Of a DNA stretch of 29,750 nucleotides, positions 17,658 to 25,082 are shown one piece after another. The number at the start of each line of letters is the position of its first letter. The first letter of the stretch is position 1. The DNA is from HGM12587 sp964561705 (lineage in GTDB: Bacteria; Bacillota; Clostridia; Lachnospirales; Lachnospiraceae). The position numbers and the translations under genes were made by a program. The stretch spans positions 1 to 29,750 of the forward strand of contig CAZLQJ010000012.1 in assembly GCA_964561705.1 (NCBI GenBank). The letters run 5' to 3'. The notes below the pieces were generated by a model. That model made no database searches. It saw only the letters and a list, made by a program, of their open reading frames with translations, and was not told the origin of the DNA.

Positions 17658-18077
17658 ATGGTACAGTTAATCGTAGGAGAAAAGGGAAAAGGAAAAACAA
17701 AATATCTGTTAGATAAGGTAAACGCTGAAGTAAAAGAGGCAGAAGGGAATATCGTATATCTGGATAAAAGTTCAAAAAATATGCATGAACTTGACAATAA
17801 AGTTCGTTTGATTAATGTTTCAGAATATCCTGTAAAAAATGCAGATCAGTTTTTAGGATTTATTTGCGGCGTGTGCTCACAGGATTATGATTTACAGACA
17901 ATGTACGTGGATAGTTTTATGAAAGTTGCTGGTTTAGAAGACGCTGACATCACAGAAACTGTTCTTGCGATGGATGCTATCGGAAAACAGTTTAATGTAA
18001 ATTTTGTTGTTAGTGTATCAGCAGATAAGAGCAAACTGTCAGATCAGATGAAGGAAAAAGTGATCTTTTCCTGCTAA
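17658..18077 (+). CDS. small P-loop protein of unknown function
   Basis: A 139-residue protein opening with a Walker A motif G7EKGKGKT14 directly after the first beta strand. The rest reads as alternating strands and helices (NIVYLDKSS; FVVSVSADKSKLSD) like a minimal P-loop NTPase, but I see no clear Walker B or transmembrane segment. Similar clostridial proteins are sometimes labelled 'twitching motility protein PilT', which nothing here supports. It has its own promoter, an excellent RBS (AAGGAGGA 17643-17650) and a terminator, so it is a monocistronic unit inside an envelope gene region. Function is unknown. Confidence 0.75.
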   Translation: MVQLIVGEKGKGKTKYLLDKVNAEVKEAEGNIVYLDKSSKNMHELDNKVRLINVSEYPVKNADQFLGFICGVCSQDYDLQTMYVDSFMKVAGLEDADITETVLAMDAIGKQFNVNFVVSVSADKSKLSDQMKEKVIFSC

Positions 18078-18110
18078 TCGATTCTGGACGGATACATATT
18101 AAGCATGAAA

Positions 18111-18145
18111 AAAGGGTACTCTTTCCGGAGAGTATCCTTTCGTTT
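18111..18145 (+). terminator. intrinsic terminator
   Basis: AAAGGGTACTCT (18111-18122) pairs with AGAGTATCCTTT (18129-18140), 12 bp with one G-U, around a 6-base loop TTCCGG, followed by an interrupted T-rich run. It ends the P-loop gene transcript; the next gene starts only 14 bases later, so its promoter or read-through must lie in or before this segment. Confidence 0.75.
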
Positions 18146-18158
18146 CTGAGGGGTTATT

Positions 18159-19607
18159 TTGAGTAAAAAGAAAAAATCGAAAGTAGTAAAGTATAAAAAA
18201 CCGTTTAATATCGCGAATCTGTTTTTTGGCGCGATTTTAGTTTATATGATCATATATTTGTATATGTTTCTAAGCAGTGTACATATTTCCGGTTATGAAG
18301 TAATTGCCGGAAGTCTTGCCACTGACAAACAATTTACAGGACTGATATTGCGGAGTGAAGAAACTTTTTTTGCATCGACGGCAGGCTACATTGATTATTA
18401 TGCCGCGGAAGGAACAAAGGTTTCCAATGCATCTGTGGTATATTCTGTTGACGAAAGTGGCAGAATGTCCGAATATTTACAAGAAAATTCAGATGAAATC
18501 AGCTTCACATCTGAAAATCTGGCTTCCTTAAAAAGCGATATCAGCACATTTTGCAGCAACTATGAAAATTATGAGTTTTCAAAAGTATATGATTTTCACG
18601 ATTCCATGAACGGAACAATTCTGGAATTGTCTAATCAGACGCTTTTGAAACAATTAGAGGAACTGGATGCAGAAGCAGCAGGATCCTTTCAACGTGTTTT
18701 TGCGGAAAAAAGCGGTATCATCGAATACAATCTGGATGGGATGGAAGAGGTTACTGTGGATACGATTACGGAAGATATGTTCCAGGAAAGCAGTTATCAG
18801 GCTCAGAATCTGCGAAATACGGAATTGATCAGTGCAGGAGATCCGGTGTATAAACTGATCACGGATGAAAACTGGACAGTCGTCATTCCAATGTCGTCAG
18901 AGCAGATCAAGGAGATTGCTTATACAGAAAAGACGGATGAGGAAGGCAATGTTGAAGAAGTCCAGCGTTCTGTTATAGAAGTAAAATTTCTAAAGGATAA
19001 TACAACGGCTTGGGGGTATATTAGCCTTCTTAGCAAAAATGGAAAACAATATATGCAATTGGATTTTAAAACATCCATGATCCGTTTTGCATCTGACCGT
19101 TATATTGACATTCAGTTTCTGGTTGAAGACACCAGCGGTTTAAAAATTCCATCATCAGCGATCACTACAAAAGAGTTTTTTGTGATTCCGGAAGAATATA
19201 TTATGACCGGAGGAGAGGATGACAAAGAGGGATTTCTGGCAGAAACCTTTGATGAGGATGGTCATGTAAAACAGACCTTTGTGTCACCGACGTTTTATTC
19301 AATTTCAGATGGAATGGTCTATATTGATCCGAAACAGGGTAGCTTTACGGCAAATGAAGCTTATATTAAGGAAGGTGACCGCATCATTGCCCCTGACAGC
19401 AATGATATTTATCAGGTAGGAAAAACCGCAGAATTGGAAGGTGTCTACTGTATCAATCAGGGATATACGCAATTTAGAAAAATTAAGGTACTGTATGCAA
19501 ATGAAGAATATTCGATCGTGGAAGAAGGCACTACTTTTGGTCTTACGATTTATGATCGAATCGTATTAAATGCAGAAGCAGTCGAAGAGGAGCAGGTGAT
19601 TTATTAA
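18159..19607 (+). CDS. HlyD-like membrane-fusion-type protein upstream of ylmE-sepF
   Basis: A 482-residue protein with a very basic N-terminus (MSKKKKSK), one membrane segment (about 18-40) and a long extracytoplasmic part. The segment around residue 75 resembles a barrel-sandwich (lipoyl-like) half-motif (GYIDYYAAEGTKVSNASVV), as in HlyD-type adaptors, with a second half expected around residues 180-230. No ABC or RND pump gene is nearby. Its constant partner is the cell-division pair ylmE-sepF, so an envelope or division role is plausible but unproven. The start is TTG 18159, with GAGGGG 5 bases upstream; there is no ATG giving the same N-terminus. The stop overlaps the next ATG by one base. 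Confidence 0.7.
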   Translation: MSKKKKSKVVKYKKPFNIANLFFGAILVYMIIYLYMFLSSVHISGYEVIAGSLATDKQFTGLILRSEETFFASTAGYIDYYAAEGTKVSNASVVYSVDESGRMSEYLQENSDEISFTSENLASLKSDISTFCSNYENYEFSKVYDFHDSMNGTILELSNQTLLKQLEELDAEAAGSFQRVFAEKSGIIEYNLDGMEEVTVDTITEDMFQESSYQAQNLRNTELISAGDPVYKLITDENWTVVIPMSSEQIKEIAYTEKTDEEGNVEEVQRSVIEVKFLKDNTTAWGYISLLSKNGKQYMQLDFKTSMIRFASDRYIDIQFLVEDTSGLKIPSSAITTKEFFVIPEEYIMTGGEDDKEGFLAETFDEDGHVKQTFVSPTFYSISDGMVYIDPKQGSFTANEAYIKEGDRIIAPDSNDIYQVGKTAELEGVYCINQGYTQFRKIKVLYANEEYSIVEEGTTFGLTIYDRIVLNAEAVEEEQVIY

Positions 19608-20308
19608 TGGAATTTATCAGTAAAAATCTGGCTGCAGTTGAAAAAAATATTTGTGCAGCATGTGAGAGAGCCGGACGTGACCGAAGTGAGGTTACACTGA
19701 TCGCTGTAAGTAAGACAAAACCTGTAGAAATGCTGGAAGCATGTATTCAGGAAGGAATTTCAGTCTTTGGAGAAAATAAGGTGCAGGAATTGTGTGAAAA
19801 ATATGAAGTACTTCCCAAAGATCTTCATTGGCATATGATCGGACATCTGCAGCGCAATAAGGTAAAATATGTGATTGACAAGGCCGAATTGATCCATTCG
19901 GTAGATTCGCTTCGTCTGGCAGAAACGATCAGTCAGGAGGCGCAGAAAAAGAGAATTACAGCCCGAATTCTGATTGAGGTTAATGTTGCCCAGGAAGAGT
20001 CGAAATTTGGTCTGAAAGCGGAAGAAACAGAGCTGCTGATCCGTCAGATCGCCCAGCTTCCAAACATTTCTATCGAAGGATTGATGACCATAGCGCCATA
20101 TACTGAGGTTCCGGAAGAAAATAGACCTATATTTCGTATCTTAAGAAAATTAGCTGTTGACATTGCACACAAAAACATTGATAATGTTTCTATGAGTATT
20201 CTGTCAATGGGTATGACGGGAGATTATGAGGTAGCAATCGAAGAGGGGGCTACCATGGTGCGCGTTGGAACCGGAATTTTTGGAGAACGTGACTATAAAA
20301 ATAATTAG
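19607..20308 (+). CDS. ylmE: YggS/YlmE-family PLP homeostasis protein
   Basis: A 233-residue single-domain PLP-binding protein (PLPBP/YggS family) resembling the N-terminal barrel of alanine racemase. The PLP lysine is K36 in LIAVSKTKP. Other family blocks are FGENKVQEL, WHMIGHLQRNK, LIEVNVAQEESKFGL and LSMGMTGDYEVAIEEG, all highly conserved. It has no known enzymatic activity and buffers PLP and amino-acid metabolism. The ATG overlaps the previous stop (TAATG). Location immediately upstream of sepF matches the ylmE-ylmF order of Bacillus. Confidence 0.96.
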   Translation: MEFISKNLAAVEKNICAACERAGRDRSEVTLIAVSKTKPVEMLEACIQEGISVFGENKVQELCEKYEVLPKDLHWHMIGHLQRNKVKYVIDKAELIHSVDSLRLAETISQEAQKKRITARILIEVNVAQEESKFGLKAEETELLIRQIAQLPNISIEGLMTIAPYTEVPEENRPIFRILRKLAVDIAHKNIDNVSMSILSMGMTGDYEVAIEEGATMVRVGTGIFGERDYKNN

Positions 20309-20322
20309 TTGAGGTGAAAGTC

Positions 20323-20853
20323 ATGGGTGTTTTTGATAAATTTTTAGACATTATGAAGCTTGATGAAGATGACGAATTTGATGAATTTGACGAATTTGAT
20401 GAGGATGAAGAAGAGGAAACTCCGAAAAGAAGTTTCTTCCGAAAAAAAGAAAAAGATTATGATTACGATTTAGAGGATGATGATGTTCCTGATGCTAAGA
20501 CAGTGACAAAGTCGATATCTAAAGTTACTCCAATCACCAGAAAACGTAGTGGTGGAAGTTCTATGGAAGTTTGCGTGATCAAACCAACAACATTTGAAGA
20601 TGCAAGAGAAGTTACAGAAACATTGCTTTCCGGAAGAGCTGTTGTATTAAATTTTGAAGGAATGGATGTTGATCTTGCACAAAGAATCATCGACTATACT
20701 TCCGGTACCTGTGTAGCGATTGAAGGAAATTTGAGAAAAATTTCAAATTATATTTTTATCGTGACACCGAAAACTGTAGATATTAGCGGTGATTTACAGG
20801 ATTTAATGGCGGAAGCTTCTTTCGAAGTTCCGGGCATTAAAACAGATTTTTAA
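20323..20853 (+). CDS. sepF: Cell division protein SepF
   Basis: SepF binds the FtsZ C-terminal tail and anchors the Z-ring to the membrane through an N-terminal amphipathic helix (GVFDKFLDIMKL here). The 176-residue product has an acidic linker with a DEF repeat (residues 17-25), then basic RSFFRKKEK, and the SepF core domain (VCVIKPTTFEDAREVTETLLSGRAVVLNFEGMD, split; ASEF-like end IKTDF). The start is ATG 20323 because GAGGTGA (20311-20317) is its Shine-Dalgarno; a GTG inside that sequence (20314) is not credible. It ends in a terminator. Confidence 0.95.
   Translation: MGVFDKFLDIMKLDEDDEFDEFDEFDEDEEEETPKRSFFRKKEKDYDYDLEDDDVPDAKTVTKSISKVTPITRKRSGGSSMEVCVIKPTTFEDAREVTETLLSGRAVVLNFEGMDVDLAQRIIDYTSGTCVAIEGNLRKISNYIFIVTPKTVDISGDLQDLMAEASFEVPGIKTDF
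20371..20397 (+). repeat. three tandem 9-bp repeats inside sepF
   Basis: GA(C/T)GAATTT occurs three times in a row at 20371, 20380 and 20389, encoding (Asp-Glu-Phe)3 in the linker after the membrane-targeting helix. In-frame repeats of this kind can expand or contract without breaking the gene. Confidence 0.85.
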
Positions 20854-20868
20854 GAATAGAAAATCAAG

Positions 20869-20904
20869 AAGCACCGAGGCGATTGTTGTTTCGGTGCTTT
20901 TTTT
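20869..20904 (+). terminator. intrinsic terminator after sepF
   Basis: AAGCACCGA (20869-20877) pairs perfectly with TCGGTGCTT (20891-20899), followed by a run of seven T (20898-20904). The aroB ribosome binding site begins three bases later. Confidence 0.9.
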
Positions 20905-20916
20905 ATGAGGAAGAAT

Positions 20917-22002
20917 ATGGAACGTTTAGATGTAAAAAAGGATAATCAATTTTGTTATTCTATTCGATTTGAAAAGGATTTTTCGGCTCTTGGGGAGGAA
21001 ATTGCTTCTCTGGGATATCAAAATCAGAAATTTTGTATTGTCACAGATTCAAATATAGCACCACTTTATCTGGAAACTGTGAAAAAGGTTCTTCAGAAAA
21101 ATTTTGACCATATTTTTGAATTTATCATTCCGGCAGGTGAAGAAAACAAAACGCTGGATCAGATCAGAAGACTGTATGAATATCTGATCCTTCACCATTT
21201 TGAACGGAAAGATTGTCTGATCGCACTTGGAGGTGGCGTTATCGGCGATATGACCGGCTATTGTGCTGCCACTTATCTTCGCGGAATTGATTTTATTCAG
21301 GTGCCGACAACCCTGCTTTCCCAGGTAGACAGCAGTATTGGCGGAAAGACGGGGGTGGATTTTGACAGCTATAAAAATATGGTGGGAGCATTTCACATGC
21401 CTCGTTTGGTCTATATGAGCCTCTCAGCCTTAAATACACTGCCTGATGATCAATTTTCCTGTGGGATGGGTGAAATTTTAAAACATGGATTGATTAAAAA
21501 TCTGGAATATTTCGACTGGTGTATCTCACATGCAGATCAGATCAAAGAACGTGATTATGAAACACTATTGACAATGATCAAGGAAAGCTGCAAGATCAAA
21601 AGAGACGTTGTAGAAAAAGATCCAAAGGAAATGGGAGAACGTGCACTGCTGAATTTTGGACATACACTGGGACATGCAGTGGAAAAACTAAAAAATTTCG
21701 AAATGCTTCATGGTCAGTGTGTAGCCATCGGCTGTGTGGCTGCGATGAAGCTTGCAGTGATGAAGGGATTGATCCCAGAAGAGGAACTTTTGCGTGCAGA
21801 AGCTTGTTTTTCGGCATTTGGACTGCCAATCCGTGTTAGTGGCATTACGGCTGATGAAATCGTAAAAATATCAAAATCTGATAAAAAAATGGAAGATGGA
21901 AAGATCAAATTTGTTCTTCTAAAAAAACTTGGAAATGCTTATGTAGATAGAACGATCAGTGATCAAGAACTGGTTTCTGCATGTGCGTATATTCTTCAAT
22001 AA
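20917..22002 (+). CDS. aroB: 3-dehydroquinate synthase
   Basis: Second step of the shikimate pathway: DAHP to 3-dehydroquinate, NAD- and Zn-dependent. Conserved blocks are GGGVIGDMTGYCAATYLRG, VPTTLLSQVDSSIGGKTGVD, CGMGEILKHGLIK (metal-ligand Glu) and LNFGHTLGHAVE (metal-ligand His). The start is ATG 20917, served by GAGG at 20907-20910, giving 361 residues. The in-frame ATG at 20905 directly abuts the sepF terminator's T-run and has no RBS. No other aromatic pathway gene is in view, so aroB is an isolated pathway member here. Confidence 0.95.
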   Translation: MERLDVKKDNQFCYSIRFEKDFSALGEEIASLGYQNQKFCIVTDSNIAPLYLETVKKVLQKNFDHIFEFIIPAGEENKTLDQIRRLYEYLILHHFERKDCLIALGGGVIGDMTGYCAATYLRGIDFIQVPTTLLSQVDSSIGGKTGVDFDSYKNMVGAFHMPRLVYMSLSALNTLPDDQFSCGMGEILKHGLIKNLEYFDWCISHADQIKERDYETLLTMIKESCKIKRDVVEKDPKEMGERALLNFGHTLGHAVEKLKNFEMLHGQCVAIGCVAAMKLAVMKGLIPEEELLRAEACFSAFGLPIRVSGITADEIVKISKSDKKMEDGKIKFVLLKKLGNAYVDRTISDQELVSACAYILQ

Positions 22003-22022
22003 ACTAATGCAGGAGTGAATTT

Positions 22023-22541
22023 ATGAAAAAAAATTTAACATTCAAAAGAGTATGGATCGCACTGGTATCTTTTTTGCTTCTTGTGATCGCTGATCAGTGG
22101 ACAAAATCTCTGGCGGTGGCACATTTAAAGGATCAGGCGTCTTTTGTGATCATTCCCGGCGTTTTTCAACTTCATTATCTGGAAAACCGGGGAGCGGCCT
22201 TTGGAATCATGCAGGGACAGCAGACGTTTTTTATAATCATGGCTGCGGTGGCATTGATTGCAATCTGTTATATTTATTTTAAAATGCCATGGTCCAAACG
22301 TTTTCATCCAATCAGGATCATTGGACTGATGATTGGAGCCGGAGCAGTCGGAAATCTGATCGATCGCATTGTATTGGGCTATGTGGTAGATTTTTTCTAC
22401 TTTGAACTGATTAATTTCCCAATTTTTAATGTGGCGGATATCTATGTGACCGCTGCAACGATCGTTCTGGCAGTTTTGATTATTTTTTATTATAAAGAAA
22501 ATGAATTTGATTGTCTTTTTCCGAAAAAGGAGAAAAAATAA
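22023..22541 (+). CDS. lspA: Lipoprotein signal peptidase (signal peptidase II)
   Basis: Membrane aspartyl protease that cleaves the signal peptide of prolipoproteins. The 172-residue protein has four hydrophobic helices and the family blocks DQWTK, NRGAAFGI, GAVGNLIDR and FNVADIYV. The two catalytic aspartates are D114 and D139. The C-terminus is basic and cytosolic (KKEKK). The stop overlaps the next gene's ATG by one base (TAATG), so lspA and rluD are coupled, a common pairing. It would process the lipoprotein carboxypeptidase at 16598. Confidence 0.97.
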   Translation: MKKNLTFKRVWIALVSFLLLVIADQWTKSLAVAHLKDQASFVIIPGVFQLHYLENRGAAFGIMQGQQTFFIIMAAVALIAICYIYFKMPWSKRFHPIRIIGLMIGAGAVGNLIDRIVLGYVVDFFYFELINFPIFNVADIYVTAATIVLAVLIIFYYKENEFDCLFPKKEKK

Positions 22542-23461
22542 TGGAAAACGATTATTTGGTAATCCAGGAAGGTCAGCAGATGCGGCTTGATAAATATCTT
22601 GCGGAACAATTTCCGGAACAGACGAGATCTTATCTGCAAAAACTGATCAAAGTGGGAAATGTTCTGGTAAATGGAAAATCTGTCAAAAGCGGTTATCAGT
22701 TATCGGTCAATGACGAAATCCAGCTTCAGATCCCGGAAACCAAAGAACTGGATGTCGAACCGCAGAAAATGGATTTGGATATTGTTTATGAAGATGATGA
22801 TGTGATTTTGATCAATAAACCGAAGGGAATGGTTGTACATCCTGCGCCGGGTCATACAAAGGATACGCTGGTCAATGGACTTTTGTATCATTGTAAAGAT
22901 CATCTTTCCGGGATCAATGGCATAGCCAGACCCGGAATCGTACATCGGATTGACAGAGATACAACCGGAATACTGATCGTTTGCAAAAATGATCTGTCAC
23001 ACAACAGTATAGCGGCCCAGTTGAAGGAACATTCCATTACACGTAGATATCGTGCGCTGGTTCATGGAAACTTAAAAGATGACAAAGGAACTGTTGAAGG
23101 TCCGATCGGGAGACATCCGGTAGACCGTAAAAAAATGGCGATCAACGAGCGAAACGGTAAACCTGCCGTGACACATTATACGGTTTTGGAACGTTTTGGA
23201 AACTATACCTATATTGAGTGCGAGTTAGAAACCGGACGAACCCATCAGATCCGTGTTCATATGGCCTCCATCGGACATCCGTTGGTGGGAGATGAGGTTT
23301 ACGGACCGGCAAAATGTCCATGGAAACTGCAGGGACAATGTCTGCATGCCATGGTGCTTGGTTTTGTACATCCAAGAACAGGAGCATATATGGAATTTTC
23401 AGCAGATCTTCCGGAATATTTTAGTGGATTGTTAAAAAAATTGCAGACATCTTTTCAATAA
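22541..23461 (+). CDS. rluD: RluD-family 23S rRNA pseudouridine synthase
   Basis: RluA/RluD-type pseudouridine synthase, 306 residues. An S4 RNA-binding domain (about 13-65, RLDKYLAEQFPEQTRSYLQKL split; VGNVLVNGK) is followed by the catalytic domain. HRIDRDTTG (135-143) contains catalytic D138. NKPKGMVVHP and ETGRTHQIRVHMASIGHP are further family blocks. The start is ATG 22541, with AAAGGAG (22526-22532) 8 bases upstream; an in-frame TTG at 22511 lies inside lspA and has no RBS. The exact uridine target (RluD-like versus YlyB-like) cannot be fixed from sequence reading. Confidence 0.93.
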   Translation: MENDYLVIQEGQQMRLDKYLAEQFPEQTRSYLQKLIKVGNVLVNGKSVKSGYQLSVNDEIQLQIPETKELDVEPQKMDLDIVYEDDDVILINKPKGMVVHPAPGHTKDTLVNGLLYHCKDHLSGINGIARPGIVHRIDRDTTGILIVCKNDLSHNSIAAQLKEHSITRRYRALVHGNLKDDKGTVEGPIGRHPVDRKKMAINERNGKPAVTHYTVLERFGNYTYIECELETGRTHQIRVHMASIGHPLVGDEVYGPAKCPWKLQGQCLHAMVLGFVHPRTGAYMEFSADLPEYFSGLLKKLQTSFQ

Positions 23462-23480
23462 AACATGTTTGTGATACAAT
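23452..23480 (+). promoter_or_regulatory. probable promoter with extended -10
   Basis: TTTTCA (23452-23457) and TACAAT (23475-23480) are 17 bases apart, and the -10 is preceded by TG (TGATACAAT). It overlaps the end of rluD and would drive the kinase-like gene starting at 23519. Confidence 0.5.
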
Positions 23481-23518
23481 TAAATTATGTAAAAAAAACT
23501 GCATAAGGGGGAATCTAC

Positions 23519-24160
23519 ATGACGACAAAAACAATTATAACTCTGGGTAGACAGTTTGGCAGCGGAGGTCGTGCCGTAGGAAAGAAACTTGCTGAAGATT
23601 TAGGCATCCCGTATTACGATAAGGAAATTTTATCAAGGGCTGCAAAAGAAAGCGGTATTTGTGAATCTTTATTTGAAAATCACGATGAAAAACCGACAAA
23701 CAGTTTTTTGTACTCCCTTGTCATGGATACTTATTCCGCAGGATATGCTGCAATGGGAATGCCGGAAATGCCTTTGGGGCAGAAAGTTTTCTTGGCCCAG
23801 TTTGATACGATTAAGAAAATTGCTGAAGAAGGACCGTGTGTAATCGTCGGACGATGTGCGGATTATGCATTGGAAGATTTGGACAATGTAGTCAGTGTCT
23901 TTGTACATGCACCATTGGAAAAACGTGCAGCACGAATTGCAGAATATGAAAACATTGATCTGGCAGCAGCTAAAAAAATGGCACTGCAAAATGATAAGAA
24001 ACGTGCAAGTTATTATAACTATTATTCTGATAAAAAATGGGGCGATGCAACGACCTACGATTTAAGTATCAATACCGGCAAGGTAGGTATTTATGGGGCA
24101 GTTGAAATGATTAAAAATTACGTGATCATGAAGGAAACACGTTTAAATTTACAGGATTAA
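23519..24160 (+). CDS. cytidylate kinase-like family protein
   Basis: A 213-residue P-loop protein of the 'cytidylate kinase-like' (Cytidylate_kin2) family. The N-terminus IITLGRQFGSGGRAVGKKLAEDLG is the family P-loop, with GSGGRxxGK in place of the GxxGxGK of true CMP kinases. GIPYYDKEIL and VGRCADYAL are further family blocks. The NMP substrate is not established; it is not the housekeeping Cmk. AGGGGG precedes the ATG, and it has its own promoter and a strong downstream hairpin, so it is probably monocistronic. Confidence 0.85.
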   Translation: MTTKTIITLGRQFGSGGRAVGKKLAEDLGIPYYDKEILSRAAKESGICESLFENHDEKPTNSFLYSLVMDTYSAGYAAMGMPEMPLGQKVFLAQFDTIKKIAEEGPCVIVGRCADYALEDLDNVVSVFVHAPLEKRAARIAEYENIDLAAAKKMALQNDKKRASYYNYYSDKKWGDATTYDLSINTGKVGIYGAVEMIKNYVIMKETRLNLQD

Positions 24161-24162
24161 AT

Positions 24163-24202
24163 GCAAAAGGGGCAGGATCATCACGGATCCAGCCCCTTTT
24201 GC
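24163..24202 (+). terminator. long perfect hairpin after the kinase-like gene
   Basis: GCAAAAGGGGC (24163-24173) pairs exactly with GCCCCTTTTGC (24192-24202), and a further GGATC/GATCC pairs inside after one A-A mismatch. It begins 2 bases after the stop codon. There is no T-run beyond the stem on this strand, but the T's within the stem could serve. It is probably a terminator or transcript-end stabiliser. Confidence 0.6.
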
Positions 24203-24317
24203 AACGAAGTGATTTCGGATAAATCCTTAAGTCCAATTGGCCGATATAGTCTTTGGTCCTATGGATTAAAAGTATAAAAGAGACAAAGGTATGAAATTAC
24301 CAAGAGTCTCTTTTTTT
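24203..24317 (+). terminator. second intrinsic terminator and its unexplained leader
   Basis: AAAGAGAC (24277-24284) pairs with GTCTCTTT (24306-24313), with an inner GGTA/TACC, followed by seven T (24311-24317): a convincing terminator. The 74 bases before it (24203-24276) hold no ORF, but contain CCAATTGG and complementary AATCC/GGATT segments. This could be a tandem back-up terminator or the end of a small unannotated RNA. Confidence 0.65.
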
Positions 24318-24330
24318 GTACGCTTTTGTT

Positions 24331-24417
24331 CGAAAATTTGTTCGATTACCCTATTGACAAACGTGTGTTCGTTGGATATAATCTAGATATAGAACAGATG
24401 TTTGGAACGGTTGTTCG
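24331..24417 (+). promoter_or_regulatory. array of four LexA/DinR-like operators
   Basis: The Gram-positive SOS box has the core GAAC-N4-GTTC. Four matches lie here. CGAAAATTTGTTCG (24331-24344), CAAACGTGTGTTCG (24358-24371) and AGAACAGATGTTTG (24391-24404) each have one core mismatch. GGAACGGTTGTTCG (24404-24417) has a perfect core. The second box lies in the promoter spacer, the first just upstream of the -35, and the last two cover the start-site region up to the RBS. Repression by LexA and induction by DNA damage is the natural reading. Confidence 0.8.
24354..24382 (+). promoter_or_regulatory. consensus sigma-A promoter
   Basis: TTGACA (24354-24359) and TATAAT (24377-24382), both perfect, are separated by 17 bases. 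A promoter this strong would be harmful for a division inhibitor unless tightly repressed, which fits the overlapping LexA-like boxes. Confidence 0.9.
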
Positions 24418-24429
24418 GGAGGGAAGAAG

Positions 24430-24798
24430 ATGAATAGCAAGAGAGTACAAATGAAAAAATCTAGTAAAAGAAATATCAGAAAATCCAGAAAACATATTTA
24501 TAAATTATTTGCAACATGCATTGTTATGATGCTGCTAATCATTGGCAGTTCATCGATTTTGACAAAGGCATCTGATACGGAGACATCACAGGAAGTATAT
24601 TATAAATATTATACACAGATTGAAATTCAGCATGGCGACTCATTATGGGAAATCGCCGGAAAATATATGGAAAATGGTTCTTATGCATCACGTAAAGAAT
24701 ATATGGAGGAAGTGATCGAGTTAAACCAGCTTTCCAGTACCAAAATTATTAAAGGTCAGCATTTGATCGTTCCATATTTTGAAAATACCTATAAGTAA
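24430..24798 (+). CDS. yneA: YneA-like SOS cell-division inhibitor (membrane-anchored LysM protein)
   Basis: A 122-residue protein with a strongly basic N-terminus (Lys/Arg-rich residues 4-23), a single hydrophobic segment (about 27-46) and an extracytoplasmic LysM domain (about 60-115: IQHGDSLWEIAGKYM ... IIKGQHLIVPYF). This matches the architecture of Bacillus YneA, the short-lived LysM protein that blocks septation during the SOS response. The operator array upstream supports the assignment more than sequence similarity does. lexA itself is not adjacent in this window. The RBS GGGAGGGAAG lies just before ATG 24430, and a terminator follows the stop. Confidence 0.82.
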   Translation: MNSKRVQMKKSSKRNIRKSRKHIYKLFATCIVMMLLIIGSSSILTKASDTETSQEVYYKYYTQIEIQHGDSLWEIAGKYMENGSYASRKEYMEEVIELNQLSSTKIIKGQHLIVPYFENTYK

Positions 24799-24851
24799 AC
24801 CTTTGAATAGGTTTCCGATGTTTCAGCTGCAGATGAGCAATCGCATCGAAG

Positions 24852-24910
24852 AAATCCCTCAAGTCTTTCGGTTTTGTTTATGAGAAAAAAGGCTTGGAGG
24901 GATTTTTTTT
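24852..24910 (+). terminator. intrinsic terminator after the LysM gene
   Basis: AAATCCCTCAAG (24852-24863) pairs with CTTGGAGGGATTT (24893-24905) with one bulged G, followed by a run of eight T ending at 24910. The loop is long (about 29 bases). The stretch 24911-25053 beyond it holds no credible gene. Confidence 0.85.
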
Positions 24911-25053
24911 AGGGAAAATAAGACGGTCAATACCACCAGGAAGTAAGATCTATGTGATTTCCCACTCGATCTATTCGCAAAACATGTGTTTGTGGAATAG
25001 ATGTATGGTGCGAAAAGAAATCATTTTTCCTCTCATATTCTGTTTGTTCCATG

Positions 25054-25078
25054 AAAAAAGACCTGAAATCAGGTCTTT
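25054..25078 (-). terminator. minus-strand intrinsic terminator
   Basis: AAAGACCTGA (25057-25066) and TCAGGTCTTT (25069-25078) form a perfect 10-bp stem with a 2-base gap. On the minus strand the stem is followed by a T-run (complement of 25054-25059). It lies 4 bases past the stop of the 25083-25367 gene. Confidence 0.85.
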
Positions 25079-25082
25079 CGCA

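Noticed and set aside
17658..18077. Labelling the P-loop protein as PilT / twitching motility
   Set aside because: It is far too short for PilT and lacks its Asp and His boxes and Walker B; only the Walker A motif is shared.
20314..20322. GTG start for SepF
   Set aside because: The GTG is part of the Shine-Dalgarno sequence GAGGTGA itself; ATG 20323 is correctly spaced from it and gives the usual SepF start.
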